The notes: generated by a model from the sequence alone, not told the origin. A stretch of 6,793 bases of DNA from Chloroflexota bacterium (GCA_019247135.1 JAFAPL010000125.1:1-6793); one strand, 5' to 3'. Counted from the first letter of the stretch, positions 1-6,061 are shown. Translations and numbers: made by a program.

Positions 1-212
1 TCCTGCAAAATGTGCAGCAGGGCGCGACGCGAATTGTCCAGGCGTTCGGCCTGTTGATGAAGTCGACGCCTGTCCTGCTCGTAGTCGACGAGGATGTGGA
101 GCAGCGCTTTGCGTCTGTCCTCGCCGCGTCGGATCCGCACCTGCATCGCTCCGACCTGGTCCTGCAGTCGGGCGACCTCATCGATCAGAAGCGATTCCGG
201 GGCGGTCGTCAT
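1..212 (-). CDS. Coiled-coil signalling protein, N-terminal fragment (runs off the left edge)
   Basis: Seventy complete codons are visible from an ATG at 212-210, and the frame stays open to position 1. The start overlaps the stop of the upstream PAS gene in the arrangement ATGA, so the two are almost certainly co-transcribed and translationally coupled. The only nearby Shine-Dalgarno candidate is a weak GGGG five bases upstream. The peptide is charged and heptad-rich with no membrane segment, and looks like a cytoplasmic coiled coil. The element RKALLHIL (residues 34-41) recurs as RRALLHIL (62-69), exactly 28 residues (four heptads) later. Linkers of this kind commonly precede PAS, GAF or histidine-kinase modules, so a sensor histidine kinase partner for the PAS protein is the best guess. 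No catalytic motif lies inside the window, so the function is inferred from context. Confidence 0.7.
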   Translation of the reverse strand, partial: MTTAPESLLIDEVARLQDQVGAMQVRIRRGEDRRKALLHILVDYEQDRRRLHQQAERLDNSRRALLHILQ

Positions 213-1165
213 GCGCGCCCCGTGTCTCCGCGCAGCTCCGCCAGCTCGCGCTGCAGCTTTTCGATCTCCTTTTCGAGCGCGATCATTTTGAGCTCGCGGC
301 CGACCACAACTTCTTCGAACTTCTCGAGGTCCAGAATTTTGTCCTGCAGCTCGGCCTTGGATTCCTCCAGGTCGCGCACGACCTTCTCGTACGCGCGCAT
401 GTCGCGCAGGATGCCGATGGCGCCGATAACTTTGCCGGTCGGATCCCGCAGCGCGGACGCATTCAACGTGGTCGGGATGACCTCGCCGCTCGCGCTGCGC
501 GGATGCAACAGCGCGTTGCGCGTAACGCCCCGCTCCACCACCTCGCGCAGCGCTGCCGTGAATTCGCGCAGCTCCTGTGAGCTGATGAAGCGCGACAGCG
601 ACTGTTCGAGCAGCTCGTCAGGCCGGAAGCCGAGCAGCTCCGAGACGGCATCGTTGGCCTGCAAGATCTTGCCCTCCAGGTCGGACACGAACACCGGGTC
701 CGGCGCATTCTTGATCAGGCTTTCGGCATATGCGCGCGCCTTGTCGAGCTCGCGCATGTCACGCAGGATCCCGATCGCGCCGATCACCTGGCTGGAGGCG
801 GGGTCGCGCAGCGCCGAGGCGTTCAGCGTGGTCGGGATCACCTCGCCGCTGGCGCTGCGCGGGTGGAGCATGGCGTTGCGCGTCACGCCATGTTCGACGA
901 CCGCGCGCAAGGCGGCGGTGAATTCACGCTTCTCCTTGGTGCTGATGAAGCGCGACAGCGATTGTTCGAGGAGCTCGTCAGGCCGAAAGCCGAGCAGCTC
1001 CGAGACCGCGTCGTTGGCTTGCAGGATCTTGCCCTCGAGGTCCGAGACGAACACCGGATCAGGGGCGTTGGCGATGATGATGTCGGCGTCGAGCGAGCCA
1101 CGCGGCTCAGTCTGGCGTGTACCGTTGCGGCTGCGTGACGGCGCGGGCCGAAGTGTGCTGGCCAT
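209..1165 (-). CDS. Tandem PAS-domain sensor protein with C-terminal coiled coil
   Basis: This 318-residue protein has a basic N-terminus (1-28), PAS domain 1 (about 32-139), PAS domain 2 (about 152-258) and a coiled coil (about 255-315). Each PAS carries the usual signatures: NAPDPVFVSDLEGKI, then NDAVSELLGF, a GEVIPTTLNAS strand, and a closing IGAIGILRDM followed by a helix. There is no kinase, cyclase or DNA-binding output domain and no membrane segment, so it is probably a cytoplasmic sensor or adaptor that binds a small ligand or cofactor and passes the signal on by pairing. The tail contains VVVGRELKMIALEKEIEKL, a helical linker type I know from between PAS modules and kinase domains; here the protein ends after it and the next gene begins. 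The two PAS units are almost identical in protein (see findings). The ATG at 1165 has GAGG only two bases upstream, so the exact start is less certain than the frame. Confidence 0.9.
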   Translation of the reverse strand: MASTLRPAPSRSRNGTRQTEPRGSLDADIIIANAPDPVFVSDLEGKILQANDAVSELLGFRPDELLEQSLSRFISTKEKREFTAALRAVVEHGVTRNAMLHPRSASGEVIPTTLNASALRDPASSQVIGAIGILRDMRELDKARAYAESLIKNAPDPVFVSDLEGKILQANDAVSELLGFRPDELLEQSLSRFISSQELREFTAALREVVERGVTRNALLHPRSASGEVIPTTLNASALRDPTGKVIGAIGILRDMRAYEKVVRDLEESKAELQDKILDLEKFEEVVVGRELKMIALEKEIEKLQRELAELRGDTGRA

Positions 1166-1204
1166 ATCCTCAGGGGCACTCGTTCTGCACTAAATTTAGC
1201 TGTA

Positions 1205-1231
1205 CCACGAGCCAGGGCGGCTGGCCCGTGG
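1205..1231. repeat. Imperfect palindrome, possible operator or hairpin
   Basis: The outer arms CCACG (1205-1209) and CGTGG (1227-1231) and the inner arms GCCAG (1211-1215) and CTGGC (1221-1225) are perfectly complementary. The single opposed pair between them, A1210 and C1226, is mismatched, and the centre is GGCGG. That gives ten paired bases around a five-base loop, central in a divergent promoter region. It could be a dimeric regulator's operator or an RNA hairpin. No T-run follows on either strand, which argues against an intrinsic terminator. Confidence 0.4.
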
Positions 1232-1287
1232 GAGGCTTGCGCAGCACGTTCCAGCCGACTGCGAAGCGCGCCTGGGTGTCCCGCCTT

Positions 1288-1293
1288 TACAAT
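1288..1293 (+). promoter_or_regulatory. Probable -10 element (TACAAT) of a leaderless protease transcript
   Basis: TACAAT matches the TATAAT consensus at five of six positions and ends six bases before the GTG at 1300. Transcription would therefore begin at or next to the start codon. No Shine-Dalgarno sequence is visible before that GTG, which fits leaderless translation. No good -35 hexamer is found 16-18 bases upstream (GC-rich there), so this remains a motif-level call. Confidence 0.45.
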
Positions 1294-1299
1294 CAGCGC

Positions 1300-2421
1300 G
1301 TGGCGAGGAAGCTCGCCTTGCTGTTGGTGGCGGCCGTGGCGCTGTGCTTCGGCTGTTCTATCGCGCCCCCGGGCCAACCCCAGCCGACCGCGTCAACAGC
1401 GGCTGCCGTCGACGCGAATCCCGCCATCGCCGTCTACGACAGTAACAGCCCAAAGGTCGTCAACATCAACACCCTCGCGCTCGTTCGTACCAGCAGCGGC
1501 GTGGCGGCGCAGCCGCAGGGTGTGGGCACCGGCTTCCTCTTCGACACGGACGGCCACATCGTCACCAACGATCACGTGGTGCAGGATGCGAATCAGCTCC
1601 TGGTGACGTTCAAAGACGGCACCGCCACGCCGGGCGAGCTCGCCGGTCGCGACCCCTACCTGGACCTGGCCGTCATCCACGTGGACAGGCTGCCAGGCGG
1701 CGTGCAACCGGTCACGCTGGGCGACTCCGACAGGTTGCGGATCGGACAAACCGCTCTGGCCATCGGCTCGCCACTCGGCTTGCAGCAGACACTCACGCAA
1801 GGCATCGTCAGCGCCGTCCGCCTGCCCGACCAGGATCCGTCGAGTGGTGCGATCGACCTGCCGGCGGGCGCCATTCAGACCGACGCGTCCATCAATCCCG
1901 GCAATTCGGGTGGCCCCCTGTTCGACAGCGCCGGCAACGTGATCGGTGTGAACACCGCCATCCTCTCACAATCCGGCGGTAGCCAGGGCATCGGCTTCGC
2001 CATTCCCATCAACGTGGTCAAGCGGGTCGTACCGGACCTGATCCAGTACGGCATCTTTCGCCATCCTCAGCTTGGTATCGCCGGCTTGCCGCTCGCGACG
2101 ATTGGTCGTCAGACCCGCCAGCAACTTGGTATTCCGTCGGATCTGGAGCAAGGCGTGCTGGTGCTCCAGGTCTCGGGTGGGGCGCAGCAAGCGGGCATCC
2201 AACCAGGCTCGATGTCAGGGCAGCCCGGCGGTCAACCGACGCTCACGCTCGGTGATATCGTCGTTGCTCTCGATGGGCGCGCTGTTGGCACACCGGGCCA
2301 GATCATCGCGTACATCGAAGGCAACAAGCGGCCCGGTGACAGCGTGACGGTCACCCTGGTGCGCAACGGCCAGCGGACGGATGTGCCCGTGACGCTCGGG
2401 GAGCGCCCGCAACAACCTTGA
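1300..2421 (+). CDS. HtrA/DegP-type serine protease with one PDZ domain, exported
   Basis: The product (373 residues from GTG 1300) is a trypsin-fold protease of peptidase family S1C, which degrades or refolds damaged envelope proteins outside the cytoplasmic membrane. The triad is complete: His92 in TNDHVV, Asp122 in YLDLAVI and Ser203 in GNSGGP. One PDZ domain spans about 255-368 and includes LTLGDIVVALDG, as in single-PDZ DegS/HtrA-like proteins. The N-terminus is VARK, a hydrophobic stretch, then ALCFGC, with a Pro/Ala/Thr-rich linker to about residue 40. Cys19 may be lipidated, but the residue three before it is Cys rather than Leu/Val/Ile, so a cleaved signal peptide or a signal anchor is possible. 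I chose GTG 1300 because it begins directly at the signal sequence and follows a TACAAT box. The same frame extends up to an ATG at 1117, but that would put 61 unlikely residues before the signal and overlap the divergent PAS gene. The gene stands alone. Confidence 0.93.
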   Translation: MARKLALLLVAAVALCFGCSIAPPGQPQPTASTAAAVDANPAIAVYDSNSPKVVNINTLALVRTSSGVAAQPQGVGTGFLFDTDGHIVTNDHVVQDANQLLVTFKDGTATPGELAGRDPYLDLAVIHVDRLPGGVQPVTLGDSDRLRIGQTALAIGSPLGLQQTLTQGIVSAVRLPDQDPSSGAIDLPAGAIQTDASINPGNSGGPLFDSAGNVIGVNTAILSQSGGSQGIGFAIPINVVKRVVPDLIQYGIFRHPQLGIAGLPLATIGRQTRQQLGIPSDLEQGVLVLQVSGGAQQAGIQPGSMSGQPGGQPTLTLGDIVVALDGRAVGTPGQIIAYIEGNKRPGDSVTVTLVRNGQRTDVPVTLGERPQQP

Positions 2422-2520
2422 TGCCCCGACGCGGCCAGCGATCCTCACGCGATCCGTGACCGTCTCGCTGTGTGCAGACGTTTGGAAGCTCCAGAAGCGC
2501 CCGCAGTGCACAATGGCCGT
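2422..2520. other. Convergent intergenic gap (protease end / response regulator end)
   Basis: These 99 bases lie between two genes that end towards each other, so terminators are expected. The only hairpin I can draw is TCACG (2445-2449) with CGTGA (2455-2459), five pairs around a five-base loop. It has no T-run on either side, so it is not a convincing intrinsic terminator. GCGATCC occurs twice, at 2438-2444 and 2449-2455. No RNA gene or coding frame is supported here. Confidence 0.4.
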
Positions 2521-3222
2521 CTAGTCGTTCGAGCGTAAGCGGTATCCGAGCCCCGGCTCAGTCACGATCCGTTTGGGCCGCGCCGGATCAGACTCTATTT
2601 TCTGGCGAAGCTGGAAAATGAAGGACCGCAAATCATCCACGGCGTCTTCGTAGTGTGGTCCGAAGGCGCCGACGAGAAGCGCCCGCTGCGTCAGAAGCCG
2701 ATCAGCATTCATGACGAACATGCGTAGCAGGTCGTACTGTGTTGGTGTGAGGTGCACGTCGCGGCCGTCGACAATCACCCGACGCCCGATCTGGTCGATT
2801 TCTATTCCGCCGGCGCGGATCACGGCTGCATCCTCGCCTTGCGCCTGGGCGCGACGGAGCGCGGCTCGAATCCGGGCAAGCAATTCGTCCACGCCGAAGG
2901 GCTTTGTAATGTAGTCATCGGCACCGGCGTCGAGCGCTTCGACTTTCTGCGGTTCGTCCACCAGCGCCGATAGCACCAGGATTGGCAGACGACTGAAGGA
3001 TCGAATACGGCGACAGACCTCGACCCCGTTCATGTACGGCATTGCCAGATCGAGCAGCACTAGATCGGGCCTCTCAGAGCTTATTGCATCCAGTGCCATT
3101 GGCCCATTAGGCGCCATTCGCAGGCGGTAGCCGTGTCGCTCCAGAATGGTTCGCAAAGTCCTGAGCACGTGGGGCTCGTCGTCGACGGCCAGAATCGTGG
3201 GTTCCAGGTTATTGCGCAGCAC
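2521..3222 (-). CDS. OmpR/KdpE-family response regulator
   Basis: This 233-residue regulator starts at GTG 3222. The receiver domain (about 9-120) has the acidic pocket Asp14-Asp15 (AVDDEP), phospho-acceptor Asp58 (VLLDLAMP), Ser85 at the Thr/Ser switch (VLSAL) and Lys107 (ITKPF). A winged-helix DNA-binding domain (about 137-230) follows, with LTPTQYDLLRMF, an LTQRALL helix, RQKIESDPARPKRI and the closing TEPGLGYRL that I associate with KdpE-type regulators. All phosphorylation residues are intact, so it should be a phosphorylation-controlled transcription factor. The same frame is open upstream to 3396, but those 58 residues are Arg/Trp/Pro-rich with no receiver homology and lie wholly inside the kinase gene. 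GTG 3222 has AGAGG six bases upstream and overlaps the kinase stop by 14 bases, indicating translational coupling. No kdpFABC genes are in the window, so the target promoter is unknown. Confidence 0.93.
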   Translation of the reverse strand: MLRNNLEPTILAVDDEPHVLRTLRTILERHGYRLRMAPNGPMALDAISSERPDLVLLDLAMPYMNGVEVCRRIRSFSRLPILVLSALVDEPQKVEALDAGADDYITKPFGVDELLARIRAALRRAQAQGEDAAVIRAGGIEIDQIGRRVIVDGRDVHLTPTQYDLLRMFVMNADRLLTQRALLVGAFGPHYEDAVDDLRSFIFQLRQKIESDPARPKRIVTEPGLGYRLRSND

Positions 3223-4315
3223 GTGTGGCCTCTGTGGGCGGCCCGGCCGCCGGCACCGCCAGAACGAACGTCGCGCCGCCCAGGGGCGCGTCTTCGATCC
3301 AGAGGCGCCCACCCTGAACCTCAACCGCGGCTCGGGCGATGGCAAGGCCCAATCCCAAGCCCGGGCTGCTCTCATCCAGGCGTTCGTATTTCGCAAACAC
3401 GCGTTCGCGGTCCCGGTCCGGTATACCTGGCCCGTTGTCGCTGACGGTCAGTCTCAGTTCGCCGTCACGAACGGTCGCGTCTATTTTCACCTGCGTCTCC
3501 GGCGGCGTATAGACTGCCACATTTTCGAGCAGGACGCTGAGCGCCTGATCGATCAGACCCGCATCGACGCGCACTGAGGGCAGGTCGCCCGGTACGCAAA
3601 AGTCTATTGGGCGCAAGCCAAGCGACGGCATCCATCGATCAAGCACGGCGGAGACCAGCTCAGAAGGTGCGATCCACCCCCATCGCGGACTGACGGAGTT
3701 CTCCAGTCTGCGCAGCGCGAGCGTCTCTGAAACGAAGCGTTCTAGACGATCCGCTTCCGCCTGGGAGCTGGATACCAGCTGTTCGCGTTCGTCAGTGGAG
3801 AGTTGAATGCTCGGATCTCCGAGCGTATACAGCGCGCCTTTGATCACTGTCAGGGGCGTCCGCAAGCCGTGCGAAACCGTTGCCATCAGTTCGTCGCGGG
3901 CGTTGACCGCCGCCTCCGCTTTGTCCCTTTGAAGCCGGAACTGCTCGTTCGAGGCACGCAAACGAGCATTCAAGGACCCCAACAATATGGCAACCAGCAA
4001 AAACGACGCCACATCGAGAATAGTCCGGGCGCTGCTCACAGCCAGCGTGTATGGCGGCAATTCGAAGAAGTAGTCGATCGCCAGAGCGCCAATGAAGGCG
4101 CAGACAAGCGCCGGCGCCAATCCCCCGTACCAGCCGCTCAGGCCGACAGCCGCCAGAAACATCACGTCCGCCATGCTGTCGTCTCCGTCGATCGGCGTGG
4201 ACAGCAAGGCGACAGCCAACGCGATGAAGGAGGCAAGAAGTGCGATCACATACTTCGGTGGCGTTGCCGTCGGACTAAGAGCCTGACGTAGCACTGGCGA
4301 GGGTCTAGGTCGCAT
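3209..4315 (-). CDS. Membrane sensor histidine kinase, short KdpD-like (DUF4118 type)
   Basis: This 368-residue kinase has four hydrophobic helices (about 22-39, 49-65, 67-85 and 99-114) typical of the KdpD transmembrane domain DUF4118, then a signalling helix (115-140). The HisKA dimerisation domain has its phospho-acceptor at His149, and the ATPase domain has an N-box at LLENVAVYTPP (Asn265), a G1 box at DNGPGIP (293-299), an F-box-like VFAKYER and a G2 box at GLGLGLAIA. It should autophosphorylate and pass phosphate to the overlapping regulator. True KdpD is about 900 residues and begins with a large KdpD/Usp cytoplasmic sensor; this protein lacks that part, so K+/turgor sensing should not be assumed. 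The H-box reads SHGLRTPL: Gly150 (codon GGC) replaces the usual Glu/Asp next to the phosphorylated His. The ATG start has no strong Shine-Dalgarno. Confidence 0.92.
   Translation of the reverse strand: MRPRPSPVLRQALSPTATPPKYVIALLASFIALAVALLSTPIDGDDSMADVMFLAAVGLSGWYGGLAPALVCAFIGALAIDYFFELPPYTLAVSSARTILDVASFLLVAILLGSLNARLRASNEQFRLQRDKAEAAVNARDELMATVSHGLRTPLTVIKGALYTLGDPSIQLSTDEREQLVSSSQAEADRLERFVSETLALRRLENSVSPRWGWIAPSELVSAVLDRWMPSLGLRPIDFCVPGDLPSVRVDAGLIDQALSVLLENVAVYTPPETQVKIDATVRDGELRLTVSDNGPGIPDRDRERVFAKYERLDESSPGLGLGLAIARAAVEVQGGRLWIEDAPLGGATFVLAVPAAGPPTEATRAAQ
3229..3233 (-). promoter_or_regulatory. Shine-Dalgarno site deciding the response regulator start
   Basis: On the minus strand AGAGG is followed by a six-base spacer (CCACAC) and then GTG at 3222. 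It lies within the last codons of the kinase gene. This site makes GTG 3222 a much better start than the in-frame codon 174 bases further upstream. Confidence 0.65.
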
Positions 4316-4446
4316 TTCGTTGCCGCGGTCGTTGACTGCAGCGCAGAATACGCAGCCGGAGAGTGCGGGACGGTGGGTGAGCGTCCTTTCTTTATGCCTT
4401 TTTTAGTTTGCGAGCAAGTCCCACCCCACACTATTCATCAAGTCGG
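4316..4446. other. Intergenic gap upstream of the histidine kinase
   Basis: These 131 bases follow the SGNH hydrolase gene and precede the kinase, both on the minus strand. The kinase promoter could be here: on the minus strand TTGCTC is followed 17 bases later by TAAAGA, but that -10 match is poor. The region also holds a GGACG/CGTCC inverted repeat next to a T-rich tract on the plus strand (separate entry). I see no coding frame or RNA gene. Confidence 0.4.
4367..4403 (+). terminator. Weak terminator-like hairpin plus T-rich tract
   Basis: GGACG (4368-4372) pairs with CGTCC (4382-4386) around a nine-base loop; a G4367-T4387 wobble would add one more pair. On the plus strand the stem is followed by TTTCTTT and then CCTTTTTTA, the layout of a rho-independent terminator. 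However, both flanking genes are on the minus strand, so there is no known plus-strand transcript to end here. It could stop antisense transcription, or the A-rich minus-strand face may simply be part of the kinase promoter. Confidence 0.2.
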
Positions 4447-5898
4447 CTAAGGCAGCAACCCGCTGTCGATCAGCCGTTGGGCAAGTATCTCAGCAGTCAC
4501 CTGATGGCCCAGAGCTGTGAAGTGTTGATCGAGCGGGAGGTACAGTTGGTCGCGATCGCCTCGTACTCGAAACTCGGACAGGAGATCAAGCACCGGCAGA
4601 CCTGCCGAAAGCGCGGCGGTCGCCATGTCCCGCTGCGGTCGATCCCAATCTACCTCGGCGTCGCTGAAGCGGTAGTCTGCCATGGTCCGGTTGTGTTCGT
4701 ACGGCACGACCTGCCCAATTTGAGGGATCACCAGCACCATGGCGTGCGCTCCGGCCGAGGCGGCCGTGGCATTGATGTCACTCAGGTATGCGTTGAACAA
4801 CGGCCAGGCAACATCCAGCCAGTACGTGTGCGGAATCTCGCGCAGGATGGTCCACTCGAAGCTGGATAGGTTCAGCTTGCGTTGATCCTTGCTGGGCGGG
4901 CGCGCACCAGGTTCGGTGCTGATGCTCGTATCTGGAGGCGGCCCGAATATCGCACCGAGCACCAATGAGTGCGAACGAGCACCGTCCCAGGCAAAGTGGC
5001 CCAGATTCTTGACGGTGATCGTCGGTGACGGATCGAAGATCCAGGCCGGGAACGGCCCGACGGTCGGGTGAACTGGTGGCGCCGCGGGAGATGGAGCCGG
5101 GCTCGGCAACGGCTGGGAAGAATCCCACGGCGGCGGCGGCACATTTACGACCACGTCACCGTTGCGCGCGAACCAGCCCGTGCTTTGCTGGACGAGTTCC
5201 GACGCGGCGGGTCCATAACTAAACCCTTTGGGATGATCGGGATCGATCGTATATCCAGCTGCCGTGGCGAGCACGTTTTCGGCGACGTCATTGCCGAGGA
5301 ATGCGGCCACGATCACCAGATCCGGCTGCATCCAACTCAGGTCATCGCGAAGCAGTCCAGCCTCGTTGAAGGTCGTATAGCCGCCCACGCCGGCGTTGAT
5401 CACGCGGGCCTGCGAGTAACCACGCGCCTGCAATTCCTGCTCCAGTCGTGCTGGAAACGTCTGCTCGTAAGACACCTGGCCGCCGACGGTGTAACTGTCC
5501 CCAAGGACCACGATACGAAACTCGCCCGGTGGTTTGACGGCCGGTACCTCGGGGCCTGCAAGCCCGCGGCTGTTGGTTCGCAGCACCTGGTCGTATTCAC
5601 TCGTGCGGAGTCGAACGCACAGGTTCGCTCGCATCGTGTAACCGGCCCGAGGATCGATCTGAAATAGCCCCTTCTGCGTCGCCTGGGCGACGTCACTGCC
5701 CGCACAACGCGGATCTGCGCCGGCCGAGTACGGGAGCGCCGCAAGGCGTAGCGCCACTTCCGCCAGCACCCCAAGCAGCAGAACGACGGCCGTGCCAAAG
5801 CACAGCAGCACGACCATCGCTGGTGGCGCGGCGTGCGTCGACTGCGCATGCCTCGCCGGCGGACCCTCGGGGGCGGCGGACGCCAAAAACACAGGCAC
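4447..5898 (-). CDS. Membrane-anchored SGNH/GDSL-family hydrolase
   Basis: This 483-residue protein belongs to the SGNH hydrolase superfamily (esterases, lipases and polysaccharide acyl-modifying enzymes). Block I is VVLGDSYTVGG with nucleophile Ser135; block II is NAGVGGYTT (168-176); block III is LGNDV with Asn203; block V is LPLDQHFTALGH with Asp457 and His459, giving a complete Ser-Asp-His triad. An LRTNSRGLAGPE segment (106-117) precedes block I, as in many family members. One hydrophobic helix (about 29-52) should anchor it with the catalytic domain outside. Between blocks III and V is a long insert with a proline-rich low-complexity part (about 254-285), so the protein is longer than simple family members. 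The substrate cannot be read from sequence; deacylation of a cell-surface glycan or lipid is only a guess. The start is GTG 5898 without a Shine-Dalgarno; ATG at residue 28 (5817), just before the helix, is a fair alternative. Confidence 0.87.
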   Translation of the reverse strand: MPVFLASAAPEGPPARHAQSTHAAPPAMVVLLCFGTAVVLLLGVLAEVALRLAALPYSAGADPRCAGSDVAQATQKGLFQIDPRAGYTMRANLCVRLRTSEYDQVLRTNSRGLAGPEVPAVKPPGEFRIVVLGDSYTVGGQVSYEQTFPARLEQELQARGYSQARVINAGVGGYTTFNEAGLLRDDLSWMQPDLVIVAAFLGNDVAENVLATAAGYTIDPDHPKGFSYGPAASELVQQSTGWFARNGDVVVNVPPPPWDSSQPLPSPAPSPAAPPVHPTVGPFPAWIFDPSPTITVKNLGHFAWDGARSHSLVLGAIFGPPPDTSISTEPGARPPSKDQRKLNLSSFEWTILREIPHTYWLDVAWPLFNAYLSDINATAASAGAHAMVLVIPQIGQVVPYEHNRTMADYRFSDAEVDWDRPQRDMATAALSAGLPVLDLLSEFRVRGDRDQLYLPLDQHFTALGHQVTAEILAQRLIDSGLLP

Positions 5899-6061
5899 GT
5901 AGCAACATAACGATTGACGGTGCTCACCGCAGTGAGGAGGGGTGTAAAGAACTTATTCAGGAAAGTTCAAAACACCGTCGCGTCTAAAGGTTGTTTCGAG
6001 AAATTGCTAAATCACATCGGTCGACGCACGTCACGCCGTAGAGTCGGCCGTCGAGGCAACA
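5899..6061. promoter_or_regulatory. Divergent intergenic region between SGNH hydrolase and sugar dehydrogenase
   Basis: These 163 bases must hold the promoters of both outward-facing genes. The stretch 5943-6013 is noticeably richer in A+T than its surroundings, as expected of promoter DNA, but I cannot assign a confident -35/-10 pair. On the minus strand TATGTT (5909-5904) lies six bases before the hydrolase GTG, again the spacing of a leaderless start. Arms TCGACG (6021-6026) and CGTCGA (6049-6054) form an inverted repeat with a 22-base interval just before the dehydrogenase start. A frame open here from TTG 5914 to 6180 gives an unrecognisable Arg-rich peptide and is not called as a gene. 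Confidence 0.5.
6053..6056 (+). promoter_or_regulatory. Candidate Shine-Dalgarno (GAGG) for a CTG start
   Basis: GAGG lies five bases before CTG 6062, an ideal spacing. CTG 6062 is in the dehydrogenase frame directly before the basic residues that lead the membrane segment. The motif is only four bases long, so chance occurrence is possible in GC-rich DNA. Confidence 0.4.

Larger units (their letters stand above)
1166..1299. promoter_or_regulatory. Divergent intergenic region between PAS gene and HtrA gene
   Basis: These 134 bases separate the outward-facing starts of the PAS gene (minus) and the protease gene (plus), so both promoters should lie here. It contains a 10-bp perfect palindrome, CTAAATTTAG (1190-1199), in otherwise GC-rich DNA, a 27-bp imperfect palindrome (1205-1231), and a TACAAT hexamer just before the protease start. 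No convincing -35 element was found for either direction. Confidence 0.6.

Noticed and set aside
209..1165. PAS repeats considered as a mobile or DNA-level repeat array
   Set aside because: The repeat unit coincides exactly with a protein domain and stays in frame; no terminal repeats or spacers suggest a mobile element or CRISPR.
12..1193. 393-residue open frame on the plus strand opposite the PAS gene
   Set aside because: Ser/Arg-rich shadow of the high-GC PAS gene. It repeats only because the PAS domains repeat, has no recognisable domain, and the minus strand encodes clear PAS motifs.
1117..1299. N-terminal extension of the HtrA protease to ATG 1117
   Set aside because: It would place 61 Cys/Trp-rich residues before the signal sequence and overlap the divergent PAS gene.
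2445..2459. TCACG/CGTGA hairpin as a bidirectional terminator
   Set aside because: Only five base pairs and no T-run on either strand, so it is recorded as part of the gap description and not as a terminator.
3223..3396. N-terminal extension of the response regulator (58 residues)
   Set aside because: Composition is unlike a receiver domain, it lies inside the kinase gene, and a well-spaced AGAGG precedes GTG 3222.
5068..5667. 199-residue plus-strand frame inside the SGNH hydrolase gene
   Set aside because: Antisense shadow; the minus strand has the complete catalytic motifs through this region.
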